Assembly (NCBI GenBank): GCA_017455185.1
Contig: JAFTBN010000045.1
Span: 1 to 35,480, forward strand
Length of the DNA: 35,480 bases
Direction of reading: 5' to 3'
Source: Clostridia bacterium
Lineage (GTDB): Bacteria; Bacillota; Clostridia; Oscillospirales; CAG-272
Numbering within the stretch: the stretch's first letter is position 1; every line of letters begins with the position of its first letter. The notes beneath the pieces are model-generated. The model did no database searches. It was not told the origin of the DNA and worked only from the letters and a program-made list of their open reading frames with translations. Both the position numbers and the translations under genes were made by a program. Below, piece after piece: positions 15,441-24,603 of the stretch.

Positions 15441-15749
15441 ATGGCAACAGAGAAAGTAAGAGTCAGACTTAAGAGCTATGATCACAAGCTGATTGATACT
15501 GCCGCTGAGAAGATTGTGGATGTCGCGAAGAGAAACGGCGCCGAAGTTTCGGGACCCGTTCCGCTGCCGACCGAAAAGGAAATCATCACCATTCTTCGCG
15601 CTGTTCACAAATACAAGGACAGCCGCGAGCAGTTCGAGACTCGTACGCACAAGAGACTGATTGACGTCATCAAACCGTCCAAGAAGGTCATTGATGAACT
15701 CATGAGAGTCGAACTTCCTGCCGGCGTTGAAATCGAAATTAAGCTGTAA
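15441..15749 (+). CDS. rpsJ: 30S ribosomal protein S10
   Basis: 102 residues, normal length. It binds the 3' domain of 16S rRNA in the 30S head and, as NusE, also takes part in antitermination complexes. The typical beginning [21 protein letters not shown] and the [22 protein letters not shown] segment identify it. A strong AGAAGGAGG site precedes the ATG. It is the first gene of the supercluster, behind a long leader, and is separated from rplC by an unusually long 167-nt spacer. Confidence 0.98.
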   Translation: MATEKVRVRLKSYDHKLIDTAAEKIVDVAKRNGAEVSGPVPLPTEKEIITILRAVHKYKDSREQFETRTHKRLIDVIKPSKKVIDELMRVELPAGVEIEIKL

Positions 15750-15828
15750 GATTACAGCTCATCAAGCAGTTTCGGTTCAGACAGACAAGAAGCAGTATTA
15801 TTTGTCCAAAACAAAGACAACAGCCTCG

Positions 15829-15897
15829 CCCTTTAAAACCCAAACGGGCGGTAGGTAACTTTGTAAGTCATGTTGGCACTCGGAAGAATGTCAACCA
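15829..15897 (+). other. Two hairpins in the rpsJ-rplC spacer
   Basis: CGCCC/GGGCG (15829-15852, extendable by CCT/AGG) and GTTGGCA/TGTCAAC (15874-15897, one G-U pair) lie in the 167-nt spacer, the second one ending about 8 nt before the rplC ribosome binding site. No T-run follows, so a terminator is unlikely. A regulatory or RNA-processing site is possible. Confidence 0.45.
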
Positions 15898-15916
15898 ATA
15901 ATTTATGGAGGAAAAA

Positions 15917-16603
15917 ATGAAAAAGGGTATTATCGGTAAGAAAATCGGTATGACTCAGATCTTCGACGAGACAGGAAATGTGATCCCTGTCACCCTCATT
16001 CAGGCCGGTCCCTGCGTGGTGGTTCAGAAGAAGACCGTTGAGAACGATGGCTACGATGCCATCCAGCTGGGTTTTGATGACGTAAAGCCTCAGCACATGT
16101 TTAAGACCAAGAAGAACGGCAAGAAGCGCAAGATTTTTGTGTGCGCAGCCAAGAAGGGCCATTTTGCAAAATGGCTGGGTAGCGATTCCGCTCCGGTGCT
16201 CAAGCACCTCAAGGAATTCCGTCTGGATGACTGCTCTGCGTATGAGAGCGGCGCCAAGGTGACCGCCGATACCTTCGCCGAGGGCGAAAAGGTCGATATA
16301 ACCGGTTTGACCAAGGGCCACGGATACACAGGCGTTATCAAAAGATGGAATCAGCACACGCTGTCCAAGACACACGGCGTCGGTCCTATCCACCGCGAAG
16401 TCGGTTCCATGGGTCCTAACTCGGATCCGTCCCGTGTTTTCAAGAACAAGCATATGGCCGGCCAGTATGGTAACGAACGTGTGACGATGCTGAACCTCAA
16501 AATCGTTAAGATTGACGCAGAAAAGAATCTGATCGCCGTCAAGGGTGCCGTTCCCGGTGCCAAGGACGGAATCGTGTTCATCCGCGATTCGATCAAAGCG
16601 TGA
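15917..16603 (+). CDS. rplC: 50S ribosomal protein L3
   Basis: 228 residues from the ATG at 15917. An in-frame ATG 12 nt upstream is rejected because it overlaps the TGGAGG ribosome binding site. Early 50S assembly protein reaching toward the peptidyl-transferase centre. Family landmarks are GIIGKKIGMTQIF, KGHGYTGVIKRW and the tip segment HREVGSMGPNSDPSRVFKNK. It is slightly longer than the usual 205-210 residues, with extra residues in the region around 80-110. Confidence 0.98.
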   Translation: MKKGIIGKKIGMTQIFDETGNVIPVTLIQAGPCVVVQKKTVENDGYDAIQLGFDDVKPQHMFKTKKNGKKRKIFVCAAKKGHFAKWLGSDSAPVLKHLKEFRLDDCSAYESGAKVTADTFAEGEKVDITGLTKGHGYTGVIKRWNQHTLSKTHGVGPIHREVGSMGPNSDPSRVFKNKHMAGQYGNERVTMLNLKIVKIDAEKNLIAVKGAVPGAKDGIVFIRDSIKA

Positions 16604-16622
16604 GTAGAAGGAGGAAACAACA

Positions 16623-17348
16623 ATGCCAAACGTAAAAGTTTATAACATGGCAGGCGCCGAAGTCGGCGAACTCGCTTTGAATGAAACAATTTTTGGTGCT
16701 GAAATCAATGAAGTTGTCCTTCACCAGGCAGTAAAGACTTATCTTGCAAATCAAAGACAGGGTACACAATCCACCCTGACCCGTACCGAAGTCAGCGGCG
16801 GCGGCAAGAAGCCGTGGAGACAGAAGGGTACAGGACGCGCCCGCCAGGGTTCCACCCGCGCTCCGCAGTGGACACACGGCGGTATCGCTCTCGGCCCGAA
16901 GCCGCGCGACCATCGCATCTTTATCAATAAGAAGGTTCGCAAGGCCGCTCTGTTCAGCGCGCTGTCCGCAAAAGTTGTGGCAGGCGATCTGGTAGTGGTC
17001 GATCAGATTTCGATGGACGAGTTCAAGACCGCAACCATCGCGAAGATGCTCAAGGCCTTCGGATTTGAGAAACAGGTTCAGAAGAACTACAAGACCTACA
17101 AACTGGACGAGAACGGCGAACTTCTGACCGGTCCCGACACCATTGCAACACGCACCGCAACCGTTCCGCAGAGCGCTCTCGTGGTTCTGCCCGCGGTCGA
17201 CGAGCACGTTGTGAAGAGCGTTGCGAACATCGCCTATGCGCAGTCCGCCCTGGCTACGAACCTGAATGTCTATGAGGTTCTGCATGCCGAGAAGCTGGTG
17301 CTGACCGTAGACGCCGTCAAGAAACTCGAGGAGGTATATGCAGGATGA
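16623..17348 (+). CDS. rplD: 50S ribosomal protein L4, with internal insertion
   Basis: 241 residues, against about 207 in most bacteria. L4 lines the exit tunnel and in E. coli represses its own operon. The extended loop SGGGKKPWRQKGTGRARQGS is intact. The extra length lies near residues 149-179 (KQVQKNYKTYKLDENGELL and following), between the RNA-binding core and the ALVVLP...LNVYEVLHAEKLVLT end. It overlaps rplW by 4 nt. Confidence 0.97.
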   Translation: MPNVKVYNMAGAEVGELALNETIFGAEINEVVLHQAVKTYLANQRQGTQSTLTRTEVSGGGKKPWRQKGTGRARQGSTRAPQWTHGGIALGPKPRDHRIFINKKVRKAALFSALSAKVVAGDLVVVDQISMDEFKTATIAKMLKAFGFEKQVQKNYKTYKLDENGELLTGPDTIATRTATVPQSALVVLPAVDEHVVKSVANIAYAQSALATNLNVYEVLHAEKLVLTVDAVKKLEEVYAG

Positions 17349-17638
17349 AAATGCTTCAGGATATTATCATCGCTCCCATTATTTCCGAGAGCAGCATGAG
17401 CGGGATTGAAGGCAAGAAGTATGCGTTCCGCGTTCAGGCGGACGCCACCAAACCCGAAATCGCCGCTGCGGTTGAAAAAATGTTCAAGGTCTCGGTTGCG
17501 TCGGTCAACACCGCCAACATGAAGAGAAAACCGAAGAGAGTCGGCGTTCATGCCGGATATACGGCTGAGTGGAAGAAGGCTTATGTCACCCTGACATCCG
17601 ATTCCAAGCCGATTGAATTCTTCGAAGGTCTGAATTAA
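17345..17638 (+). CDS. rplW: 50S ribosomal protein L23
   Basis: 97 residues. L23 sits at the tunnel exit and is the docking site for trigger factor and SRP. The start [16 protein letters not shown], the [24 protein letters not shown] helix region and [13 protein letters not shown] loop are family features. The ATG overlaps the rplD stop (ATGA), implying coupled translation. Confidence 0.97.
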   Translation: MKMLQDIIIAPIISESSMSGIEGKKYAFRVQADATKPEIAAAVEKMFKVSVASVNTANMKRKPKRVGVHAGYTAEWKKAYVTLTSDSKPIEFFEGLN

Positions 17639-17655
17639 GGATAGGAGGAATTGAG

Positions 17656-18486
17656 ATGCCTACAAGAAAATTTAAGCCAACGACTCCTTCCAGAAGAAAC
17701 ATGACCGTTCCGACTTTTGACGAAGTCACACGGACATCCCCTGAGAAGAAACTCGTTGTGATCAAGAAAAAGCATGCCGGCCGCAACAGCTATGGCCGCA
17801 TCACCGTTCGTCATCAGGGCGGCGGCAACAAGATCAAGTACAGAATCATCGACTTCAAGCGTCAGCAGTCCGGCGCATGCACCGTCATCGGTGTGGAATA
17901 TGACCCGAACCGCTCCGCTTATATCGCTTTGGTTGAGAACGAAGCCGGCAACAGAAGCTACATCATCGCTCCTGTCGGCCTGAAGGACGGCGACAAGGTC
18001 TATGCAGGACCGGATGCCGACATCAAGCCGGGCAACACGCTGCCGATCGGAAACATTCCGGTAGGTACCATGCTGCACAACATCGAACTGTATCCCGGCA
18101 AGGGCGCACAGCTCGCTCGTTCCGCCGGTGTGTTCGCACAGCTGATCGCGAAGGAAAACGGCGTCGCGCAGGTTCGTCTGCCTTCCGGCGAAGTTCGGAT
18201 TATCCGTCTGGATTGTCTGGCTTCCATCGGTCAGGTCGGCAACGTTGAGCACGACACGGTCAAACTCGGTAAAGCCGGAAAGACCAGACATCTGGGTATC
18301 CGTCCTACCGTTCGCGGTTCGGTTATGAACCCGGTTGATCACCCTCACGGTGGTGGTGAAGGTAAGTCCCCTGTGGGCCATCCCGGACCGGTTACTCCTT
18401 GGGGTAAGCCCGCTCTCGGTTATAAGACCCGCGATACAAAGGCTCGGACCAACAAGTTCATCGTGAAGCGCCGTAACGCGAAATAA
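17656..18486 (+). CDS. rplB: 50S ribosomal protein L2
   Basis: 276 residues, normal length. L2 binds 23S rRNA near the peptidyl-transferase centre and is required for subunit joining. Diagnostic segments are [27 protein letters not shown] and the highly conserved [15 protein letters not shown] with its essential His. GGAGG precedes the ATG by 6 nt. Confidence 0.99.
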   Translation: MPTRKFKPTTPSRRNMTVPTFDEVTRTSPEKKLVVIKKKHAGRNSYGRITVRHQGGGNKIKYRIIDFKRQQSGACTVIGVEYDPNRSAYIALVENEAGNRSYIIAPVGLKDGDKVYAGPDADIKPGNTLPIGNIPVGTMLHNIELYPGKGAQLARSAGVFAQLIAKENGVAQVRLPSGEVRIIRLDCLASIGQVGNVEHDTVKLGKAGKTRHLGIRPTVRGSVMNPVDHPHGGGEGKSPVGHPGPVTPWGKPALGYKTRDTKARTNKFIVKRRNAK

Positions 18487-18500
18487 GGAGGGATGACGAA

Positions 18501-18782
18501 ATGAGTAGAAGTAGTAAAAAGGCTCCTTACGTTGAGGAGAAACTGTTCAATCGCATCGTGGCGATGAACGAAAAGAACGAAAAGAAGGTCATCAAGACCT
18601 GGTCCCGTTCTTCCACTATATTCCCTGAATTCGTCGGACACACCATCGCGGTACACGACGGCAAAAAACACATTCCGGTGTTTGTGACAGAGGATATGGT
18701 AGGCCATAAACTGGGTGAGTTTGCCTTGACCCGTACGTTCAAGGGCCATTCCGGCTCCAAGACGTCCAATACGGCGAAATAA
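18501..18782 (+). CDS. rpsS: 30S ribosomal protein S19
   Basis: 93 residues. S19 sits in the 30S head and pairs with S13. The body [31 protein letters not shown] and [18 protein letters not shown] are typical. GGAGG ribosome binding site; 14 nt after rplB. Confidence 0.98.
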   Translation: MSRSSKKAPYVEEKLFNRIVAMNEKNEKKVIKTWSRSSTIFPEFVGHTIAVHDGKKHIPVFVTEDMVGHKLGEFALTRTFKGHSGSKTSNTAK

Positions 18783-18804
18783 TTGAGAGGAGGCACAATC
18801 GAAT

Positions 18805-19140
18805 ATGGAAGCAGTAGCATATTTAAAGTATGCGAGAATTTCACCTCGGAAAGTTCAGATCGTGCTCGATCTCATCAGAGGCAAGGATTACGATGACGCG
18901 ATGGCGATTCTGAAGAATACGCCCCGTGCCGCATCCGAGCATCTGATTAAGCTCTTGAAGAGCGCCAAGTCCAATGCGGAGAACAACTTCCACATGGATC
19001 CGACCACGCTGTATGTCTCAAAATGCTTTGTGACACCCGGTCCGACGCTCAAGAGAATCATGCCGAGAGCGAAAGGCAGCGCAGACAGAATTATGAAGAG
19101 AACCAGCCATGTGACCATGGTGGTTGCTGAAAAAGAGTAA
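18805..19140 (+). CDS. rplV: 50S ribosomal protein L22
   Basis: 111 residues. It contacts all 23S domains, and its beta hairpin reaches the exit tunnel. The [15 protein letters not shown] start and the hairpin region [21 protein letters not shown] are canonical and of normal length. AGAGGAGG precedes the ATG. Confidence 0.98.
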   Translation: MEAVAYLKYARISPRKVQIVLDLIRGKDYDDAMAILKNTPRAASEHLIKLLKSAKSNAENNFHMDPTTLYVSKCFVTPGPTLKRIMPRAKGSADRIMKRTSHVTMVVAEKE

Positions 19141-19158
19141 GAAGGAGGGTAAGAACTA

Positions 19159-20025
19159 ATGGGTCAGAAAGTTAATCCCCATGGTATGCGTGTGGGCGTA
19201 ATCAAAGATTGGGACTCAAGATGGTTCGTCTCCGATGAGAAATTCGGTGATACCCTTGTGTCGGATGATAAAATCAGAAAATATCTGAAGGCAGAACTGA
19301 AGGAAGCCGGCGTACCGAAGATCGAGATTGAGCGCCGCAACGTTTACGATGCCCGCGAAGGCAAGAACAATGAGCTGGTCAAGGTCATTATTCACTGTGC
19401 AAAGCCCGGTTATGTAATCGGTAAAGATGGAGGCTCCATCGAAAAGTACAGAAAAGCCGTTGCGGAAATGGTCAAGGGAGCCAAAGTTTCCCTGGACGTT
19501 GTGGAAGTCCGCAATCCGGATCTGAACGCGCAGCTGGTTGCCGAGAACATTGCCGGCCAGCTGGAAAGACGTATCGGTCACCGCAGAGCCATGAAAATGG
19601 CAATCCGCAATACCATGCGTCTGGGCGCGAAGGGCATCAAAATCAACTGCGGCGGCCGTCTGGGCGGCGTAGAAATTGCCCGTACCGAGCATTATCATGA
19701 AGGAACCATCCCGCTGCAGACTCTGCGTGCGGATATCGACTACGGTTTTGCAGAAGCTGCAACGACCTACGGCCGTATCGGCGTCAAGGTTTGGATTTAC
19801 GCAAGCGGCGAGGTCTTGAAGGAAGTTACAAGACCCGGATTCCGTGACAACAGAAACCGCAGAGACAACAACCGTCGCAACGACAATCGTCGCGGCAACG
19901 GCGGTGACCGCAGAGATGCGAACGGCGCAAATCGTTTCAATGGCAATCATGACAGAAGAAATGCGCGTCCTCGTCCGGCAGGCGATCATCAGGCTCGGAC
20001 TCCTAAAGAAGGGGGTGCAAACTAA
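19159..20025 (+). CDS. rpsC: 30S ribosomal protein S3 with long Arg/Asn-rich tail
   Basis: 288 residues, against about 210-235 normally. The core ([22 protein letters not shown] domain with [47 protein letters not shown]) is complete and ends near residue 218. A low-complexity tail of about 70 residues follows, with repeated RDN, NRR, RRG and GGDRRD units. S3 forms part of the mRNA entry helicase site, so a basic disordered tail there could contact mRNA or rRNA. The stop overlaps the rplP start by 1 nt. Confidence 0.97.
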   Translation: MGQKVNPHGMRVGVIKDWDSRWFVSDEKFGDTLVSDDKIRKYLKAELKEAGVPKIEIERRNVYDAREGKNNELVKVIIHCAKPGYVIGKDGGSIEKYRKAVAEMVKGAKVSLDVVEVRNPDLNAQLVAENIAGQLERRIGHRRAMKMAIRNTMRLGAKGIKINCGGRLGGVEIARTEHYHEGTIPLQTLRADIDYGFAEAATTYGRIGVKVWIYASGEVLKEVTRPGFRDNRNRRDNNRRNDNRRGNGGDRRDANGANRFNGNHDRRNARPRPAGDHQARTPKEGGAN

Positions 20026-20459
20026 TGTTAATGCCTAAGAGAGTAAAGTATCGTCGCGTACAGCGCGGTCGTCTTAAGGGTAAGGCTTCCCGCGGAAACA
20101 CCATTTCCAACGGTAAATACGGTCTGGTTGCGCTGGAACCCGCTTGGATTACCGCAAACCAGATTGAAGCTGCCCGTATTGCTATGACCCGTTACATCAA
20201 GCGTGGCGGACGTGTATGGATTAAATTGTTCCCTGACAAGCCGATTACCGAGAAGCCGGCTGAAACCCGTATGGGTTCCGGTAAAGGTTCTCCGGAATAT
20301 TGGGTAGCCGTTGTTAAGCCGGGCCGCGTCATGTTTGAAATGGACGGCGTTGATGAACAGACTGCTCGTGAAGCTATGCGTTTGGCCGGCCACAAGCTGC
20401 CGATTAAGAGCAAGTTCGTGGCAAAAGAGGAAGAAAAAGTGGAGGAGGCTGAATCATGA
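20025..20459 (+). CDS. rplP: 50S ribosomal protein L16
   Basis: 144 residues from the first ATG ([11 protein letters not shown]), which is 9 nt after GGGGG and overlaps the rpsC stop by one base. A second ATG 6 nt later is also possible. L16 organises the A-site region of 23S r[27 protein letters not shown] is diagnostic. A short acidic tail ([10 protein letters not shown]) extends past the usual end. Confidence 0.97.
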   Translation: MLMPKRVKYRRVQRGRLKGKASRGNTISNGKYGLVALEPAWITANQIEAARIAMTRYIKRGGRVWIKLFPDKPITEKPAETRMGSGKGSPEYWVAVVKPGRVMFEMDGVDEQTAREAMRLAGHKLPIKSKFVAKEEEKVEEAES

Positions 20460-20653
20460 GAGCGACTGAATTGAATACCATGTCGGTGGAAGCTCTGGAA
20501 GCCAAGCTTCAGGATCTGAAGACTGAGCTGTTCAACCTCAGATTCCAACATACGACCAATCAGCTGGACAATCCGCATAAGCTGACAGACGTAAAACGGG
20601 ACATCGCCCGTGTGATGACCGTTCTTCAGCAGAAGAAATCGAAGGAGGCTTAA
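20456..20653 (+). CDS. rpmC: 50S ribosomal protein L29
   Basis: 65 residues, two helices ([34 protein letters not shown]... [14 protein letters not shown]). It lies at the tunnel exit beside L23. ATGA overlap with rplP and one-base overlap with rpsQ show tight coupling. Confidence 0.96.
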   Translation: MRATELNTMSVEALEAKLQDLKTELFNLRFQHTTNQLDNPHKLTDVKRDIARVMTVLQQKKSKEA

Positions 20654-20913
20654 TGATGGAAGAGAGAGCACTGAGAAAGACCAGAGTCGGTATCGTTTCC
20701 AGTGATAAGATGGACAAGACCATTGTAGTCTCCATCGAAGACAATGTGAAGCATCCCGCTTTCGGTAAGATTATTAAACACACCCTGAAAGTTCATGCAC
20801 ATGACGAAAAGAACGAGTGTGGTGTCGGTGATAAAGTCGAAATCATGGAAACCCGTCCTTTGTCCAAGACAAAGAGATGGAGACTGGTTCGCATCATCGA
20901 AAAGGCTAAGTAA
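20653..20913 (+). CDS. rpsQ: 30S ribosomal protein S17
   Basis: 86 residues from the first of two adjacent ATGs. The GAAGGAGG site is nearest to the first. S17 is a primary 16S-binding OB-fold protein: [57 protein letters not shown]. Followed by a 68-nt spacer with a hairpin. Confidence 0.97.
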   Translation: MMEERALRKTRVGIVSSDKMDKTIVVSIEDNVKHPAFGKIIKHTLKVHAHDEKNECGVGDKVEIMETRPLSKTKRWRLVRIIEKAK

Positions 20914-20943
20914 TTATTAAACTGAATTGAATCACGAATAGTA

Positions 20944-20961
20944 AGTACGTCGAAGCGTACT
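20944..20961 (+). other. Hairpin between rpsQ and rplN
   Basis: A perfect 6-bp stem, AGTACG-6 nt-CGTACT, ends about 10 nt before the rplN ribosome binding site. No T-run. Possible processing or regulatory site. Confidence 0.4.
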
Positions 20962-20981
20962 GAAACAGTAGGAGGAAAACA

Positions 20982-21350
20982 ATGATTCAGCAACAATCAT
21001 TAATGAAAGTCGCCGACAACACCGGCGCCAAGGAATTAATGTGCATTCGTGTGCTGGGCGGAACAGGCCGCAGATACGCAGGTGTCGGCGACGTTGTGGT
21101 TTGCTCGGTCAAGAAGGCAATTCCCGGTGGCGTTGTAAAGAAGGGTGACGTGGTTAAAGCAGTGATTGTCCGGACCGTTCACGGCATTCAGCGTGCGGAC
21201 GGTACGACACTGAAATTTGATGAAAATGCAGCCGTTATTGTCAAGGATGACAAAACACCTACAGGAACCCGTATCTTTGGGCCTGTTGCCCGTGAGCTCC
21301 GCGAGAAGGAATATCTGAAGATTCTTTCTCTGGCTCCCGAAGTGCTTTAA
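20982..21350 (+). CDS. rplN: 50S ribosomal protein L14
   Basis: 122 residues, normal. It forms part of an intersubunit bridge. [25 protein letters not shown] and the end [23 protein letters not shown] are characteristic. AGGAGG precedes the ATG; rplX follows after 12 nt. Confidence 0.98.
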   Translation: MIQQQSLMKVADNTGAKELMCIRVLGGTGRRYAGVGDVVVCSVKKAIPGGVVKKGDVVKAVIVRTVHGIQRADGTTLKFDENAAVIVKDDKTPTGTRIFGPVARELREKEYLKILSLAPEVL

Positions 21351-21362
21351 GGAGGAACGAAA

Positions 21363-21680
21363 ATGAAAAAATTGCATGTTAAGACAGGCGATAACGTAAT
21401 CGTTCTTTCGGGTGACGATAAGGGCGTGCAGGGCGAAGTGATCACCACTTCTCCCCAGGAAGGTAAGGTTATTGTGAAAGGTGTTCACATGATCAAGAAG
21501 CATGTGAAGCCCAGAAGACAGGGCGAAGCCGGCGGTATCATCGAGGCGGAAGGCGCTATCTATGCGTCCAAAGTCGCTGTGTACTGCTCGAACTGCAAGA
21601 AAGGCGTTCGTACGGCTCACAAACTTCTGGATAACGGAAAGAAAGTCCGCGTTTGCGCTAAATGCGGCCAGCAGCTGTAA
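21363..21680 (+). CDS. rplX: 50S ribosomal protein L24
   Basis: 105 residues. Assembly initiator of the 50S subunit with an N-terminal KOW motif ([20 protein letters not shown]). The C-terminal part carries two CxxC pairs (YCSNCKK, VCAKCGQ), a possible zinc ribbon seen in many bacterial L24 proteins and potentially useful in zinc-replete conditions, as for S14 and L36 here. Confidence 0.97.
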   Translation: MKKLHVKTGDNVIVLSGDDKGVQGEVITTSPQEGKVIVKGVHMIKKHVKPRRQGEAGGIIEAEGAIYASKVAVYCSNCKKGVRTAHKLLDNGKKVRVCAKCGQQL

Positions 21681-21694
21681 GGGAGGAATCAGAA

Positions 21695-22237
21695 ATGGCA
21701 AGACTTAAAGATAAATATGTTGCCGAGATTGCTCCGGCTCTGATGGAAAAGTATTCCTACAAGAGCGTAATGCAGATCCCGAAGCTGGACAAAATCGTGG
21801 TGAACGTCGGTGTGGGCGATGCGAAAGACAACGCCAAGGCACTGGACGCCGTAATCCGTGATCTGACAACCATTACCGGTCAGAAGGCAATCGCAACGAC
21901 TGCCAAGAAGTCCGTTGCAAACTTCAAGATCCGTGCCGGCATGAAGATCGGTGCGAAAGTTACCCTGCGCGGTGATCAGATGTATGAATTCATGGATCGT
22001 CTGTTCAACTTCGCACTGCCTCGCGTACGCGACTTCCGCGGTATCAACCCGAACGCGTTCGACGGCCGCGGCAACTACGCCCTGGGCTTGAAGGAACAGT
22101 TGATTTTCCCGGAAATCGAGTACGATGACGTGGAAAAGATTCGTGGTATGGACATTTGCTTTGTCACCACCGCGAACACGGACGAAGAAGCCAGAGAGAT
22201 GCTGAAGATGTTCGGCGCTCCTTTCGCTAATGCTTAA
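21695..22237 (+). CDS. rplE: 50S ribosomal protein L5
   Basis: 180 residues from the ATG at 21695, which follows GGGAGGA. A longer in-frame version would overlap rplX and is rejected. L5 binds 5S rRNA and the P-site t[21 protein letters not shown], the loop [19 protein letters not shown], and [20 protein letters not shown] are diagnostic. Confidence 0.98.
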   Translation: MARLKDKYVAEIAPALMEKYSYKSVMQIPKLDKIVVNVGVGDAKDNAKALDAVIRDLTTITGQKAIATTAKKSVANFKIRAGMKIGAKVTLRGDQMYEFMDRLFNFALPRVRDFRGINPNAFDGRGNYALGLKEQLIFPEIEYDDVEKIRGMDICFVTTANTDEEAREMLKMFGAPFANA

Positions 22238-22252
22238 TGGAGGAATACGAAG

Positions 22253-22438
22253 ATGGCAAAAAAGGCTATGATTTTGAAGCAGCAGGGCCCGCAGAAGTTC
22301 TCGACCAGACGGTACAACCGTTGCAAGATCTGCGGACGTCCGCATGCCTATCTGCGTAAGTACGGTGTCTGCCGTATTTGCTTCCGTGAATTGGCATACA
22401 AGGGTCAGATTCCCGGCGTAAGAAAAGCTTCTTGGTAA
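22253..22438 (+). CDS. rpsN: 30S ribosomal protein S14, zinc type
   Basis: 61 residues, the short zinc-binding form (S14Z). The knuckle is CKICGRPH...YGVCRICF (two CxxC pairs). The end [11 protein letters not shown] is universal for this form. The start [11 protein letters not shown] follows GGAGG. A 166-nt spacer with hairpins separates it from rpsH. Confidence 0.98.
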   Translation: MAKKAMILKQQGPQKFSTRRYNRCKICGRPHAYLRKYGVCRICFRELAYKGQIPGVRKASW

Positions 22439-22452
22439 GAAAAGAATTTGAC

Positions 22453-22567
22453 AGGCACTTCTGCTCCGGCAGCTGTGCTTGTTACCCCCTCACAATTGGA
22501 AGGAAGTTAATCGAGTCTTCGGACCGTTGGGCTTAACCACCGATTGGCCGCCATGATGAATGGCAGC
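22453..22567 (+). other. Structured spacer between rpsN and rpsH
   Basis: Two hairpins: AGGCAC/GTGCTT with an inner CTGC-TCCG-GCAG (22453-22480), and GCCGCCAT/ATGGCAGC with a 5-nt loop and one mismatch (22547-22567). A pairing AGTTAA/TTAACC may link the part between. In E. coli S8 represses the spc operon by binding mRNA near L5. A comparable site just before rpsH is possible, but this is inference. Confidence 0.45.
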
Positions 22568-22604
22568 AAGAAAATGTTTAACTTGCATAAGGAGGAAAAA
22601 GATT

Positions 22605-23006
22605 ATGCAAATGTCAGACGTAATTGCGGATATGTTGACACGCATCAGAAATGCGAATTCCGCGAAGCATGCAACTGTTGATATTCCTGCTTCCAATATG
22701 AAAAAGGCAATCGCCGAGATTCTGACCGAAGAAGGATATGTACAGGGATTTGAAGTGATCGATGAAGAAGGCAAGCAGGGTACGATCCGCGTTACTTTGA
22801 AGTATGCGGCGAACAAACAGCGCGTTATCCGCGGCATCCGCCGCGTATCCCGCCCCGGTCTGCGTATCTACGTCGGCTGCGAGGATATGCCGAAGGTCAT
22901 GAACGGCCTGGGTATTGCAATCGTTTCCACTTCCAAAGGTATTATGACGGATAAGAAAGCTCGCAAGCTGAATGTCGGCGGCGAAGTTCTCGCGTTCGTG
23001 TGGTAA
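22605..23006 (+). CDS. rpsH: 30S ribosomal protein S8
   Basis: 133 residues from the ATG at 22605 ([17 protein letters not shown]), preceded by AAGGAGG. A longer in-frame start at 22560 is rejected as it adds non-homologous residues and lies in the hairpin region. Primary 16S-binding protein; GLRIYV and the end [20 protein letters not shown]... GEVLAFVW are canonical. Confidence 0.98.
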   Translation: MQMSDVIADMLTRIRNANSAKHATVDIPASNMKKAIAEILTEEGYVQGFEVIDEEGKQGTIRVTLKYAANKQRVIRGIRRVSRPGLRIYVGCEDMPKVMNGLGIAIVSTSKGIMTDKKARKLNVGGEVLAFVW

Positions 23007-23020
23007 TAGGAGGCTAACAA

Positions 23021-23626
23021 ATGTCTAGAATTGGTAGAGAACCCATTACCGTACCGGCCGGTGTAAAAGTAGAGATTGCAGAAGGAAACGTAGTCACGAT
23101 TTCCGGTAAAATCGGCACATTGACCCGCACATTCAGTCCGGACATGTCGATTAAATGTGAAGACGGCAAACTGAAGGTTGAGCGTCCCCTGACCGCGGAC
23201 GGCAAAGAGACCGATGATCCCCGTCTGAAGAGCCTGCACGGCCTGACCCGTGCGCTGCTGAACAACATGGTTGTCGGTGTAAGCGAAGGCTTCACCAAGA
23301 CCCTGGTGATCAAGGGCGTCGGTTATCGTGCAGTCAAGAAAGACAATACCGTTCGCCTGTACGTCGGTTACTCGCTCATCAAGGGCAAGGGTGACGAGAT
23401 GGTACCGCAGGCTCAGTATTGCATTGAAGCGCCTGAGGGCATTACTCTGGAAGTTCCTGAAAAGACCGCTGACCCGATGATCATCATCAAGGGTGCAGAC
23501 AAGCAGGTCGTAGGTCAGATCGCCGCTGTCATCAGAGGCAAGAGACCGCCTGAACCGTATCACGGCAAGGGCATTCAGTATCAGGGTGAGCGCATCCGTC
23601 GTAAGGCCGGCAAGACCGGTAAATAA
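23021..23626 (+). CDS. rplF: 50S ribosomal protein L6, slightly enlarged
   Basis: 201 residues, against about 178-182 usually. L6 lies near the factor-binding site. SRIGREPITVPAGVKV, HGLTRALLNNMVVGVSEGF, GVGYRA and KRPPEPYHGKGI are typical. Extra residues appear around LTADGKETDDPRLKS (about 65-80) and in YSLIKGKGDEMVPQAQYC (about 122-140), between the two similar halves and inside the second. Confidence 0.97.
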   Translation: MSRIGREPITVPAGVKVEIAEGNVVTISGKIGTLTRTFSPDMSIKCEDGKLKVERPLTADGKETDDPRLKSLHGLTRALLNNMVVGVSEGFTKTLVIKGVGYRAVKKDNTVRLYVGYSLIKGKGDEMVPQAQYCIEAPEGITLEVPEKTADPMIIIKGADKQVVGQIAAVIRGKRPPEPYHGKGIQYQGERIRRKAGKTGK

Positions 23627-23645
23627 AGGAAAGGAGAGATAAGTC

Positions 23646-24005
23646 ATGGTTTCAAGAAAAGACCGTAATCAGGCTCGTTTGAAGAGACATAAGAGAGTCA
23701 GAGGCAAAGTTACGGGCACAGAAGCTCGTCCGCGCCTGGCAGTTTATCGCTCCAATGCCAATATTTCTGCACAGATTATTGACGATGTGAAGGGCGTTAC
23801 ACTGGTTTCCGCTTCCACGTACGGCGCAGGTTTCGAAGGAAACGGCGGCAACAAGGAAGCAGCAAAATTTGTTGGACAGAAGATTGCCGAGAAGGCAATC
23901 GCAGCAGGGATTACCGAAGTCGTATTTGATCGCGGCGGTTATCTTTATCACGGACGTGTATCGGAGTTGGCTGCAGCTGCTCGTGAGGGCGGACTGAAGT
24001 TCTGA
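23646..24005 (+). CDS. rplR: 50S ribosomal protein L18
   Basis: 119 residues. It binds 5S rRNA with L5. [48 protein letters not shown] are diagnostic. Its stop codon falls inside a hairpin stem of the following spacer. Confidence 0.98.
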   Translation: MVSRKDRNQARLKRHKRVRGKVTGTEARPRLAVYRSNANISAQIIDDVKGVTLVSASTYGAGFEGNGGNKEAAKFVGQKIAEKAIAAGITEVVFDRGGYLYHGRVSELAAAAREGGLKF

Positions 24006-24058
24006 GTGATCTTGCGTCATTCAGTCCGGTTTGTACACTGTTCAATCTGCATTGAACA
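24002..24058 (+). other. Tandem hairpins between rplR and rpsE
   Basis: CTGAGTGA/TCATTCAG (24002-24024, one G-U pair, overlapping the rplR stop), then a perfect 8-bp TGTTCAAT-CTGC-ATTGAACA stem (24039-24058) ending 4-6 nt before the rpsE ribosome binding site (TGGAGG). Formation of the second stem could affect rpsE initiation. Confidence 0.5.
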
Positions 24059-24077
24059 TTAATGGAGGAAAACACAA

Positions 24078-24590
24078 ATGGCTAAAAAGTTTGTACCGAC
24101 GGCTGCTGTTGCTGAAGAATTGGAAGAGCAGCTCGTCGCACTGAATCGTGTTTCCAAGACCGTAAAAGGTGGCCGTGTGGCCCGTTTTGCCGCAATCATG
24201 GTGGTTGGCGACAGAAACGGTCACGTCGGTGTAGGACTTGGCAAAGCGGCCGAAGTTCCGGAAGCAATCCGCAAGGGTATTGAGGATGCTAAGAAGAACA
24301 TGATTTCGGTTTCGCTGAAGGGTACCACAATCCCGCACGAAGTGATTGGTGAATATGGAGCAGGCCGCGTTTTGATTAAGCCTGCTGCAGAAGGTACCGG
24401 AGTTATCGCCGGTAACAAAGTCAGAATGATTCTGGAACTTGCCGGCATTTCGAATGTCCGTGCAAAATGCCTGAGATCCAACAACCCGACGAACGTAGTG
24501 AAAGCGACCATCGAAGGTTTGAAGGAACTGCGCACCGTTGAGGAAGTGGCCGAGATTCGCGGCATTTCCGTAGACCAGGTAAAGGGCTGA
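24078..24590 (+). CDS. rpsE: 30S ribosomal protein S5
   Basis: 170 residues, normal. S5 acts in decoding fidelity and the mRNA entry helicase site. [34 protein letters not shown] and [18 protein letters not shown] are typical. rpmD follows after 13 nt. Confidence 0.98.
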   Translation: MAKKFVPTAAVAEELEEQLVALNRVSKTVKGGRVARFAAIMVVGDRNGHVGVGLGKAAEVPEAIRKGIEDAKKNMISVSLKGTTIPHEVIGEYGAGRVLIKPAAEGTGVIAGNKVRMILELAGISNVRAKCLRSNNPTNVVKATIEGLKELRTVEEVAEIRGISVDQVKG

Positions 24591-24603
24591 GGAGGATTCG
24601 AGC

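Noticed and set aside
15750-15916. Possible terminator after rpsJ
   Set aside because: The stems have no T-run, and the operon must continue through rplC. Reported as structured spacer instead.
19216-19989. 257-codon antisense frame over rpsC
   Set aside because: Mirrors the repetitive codons of the S3 tail; S3 is certain.
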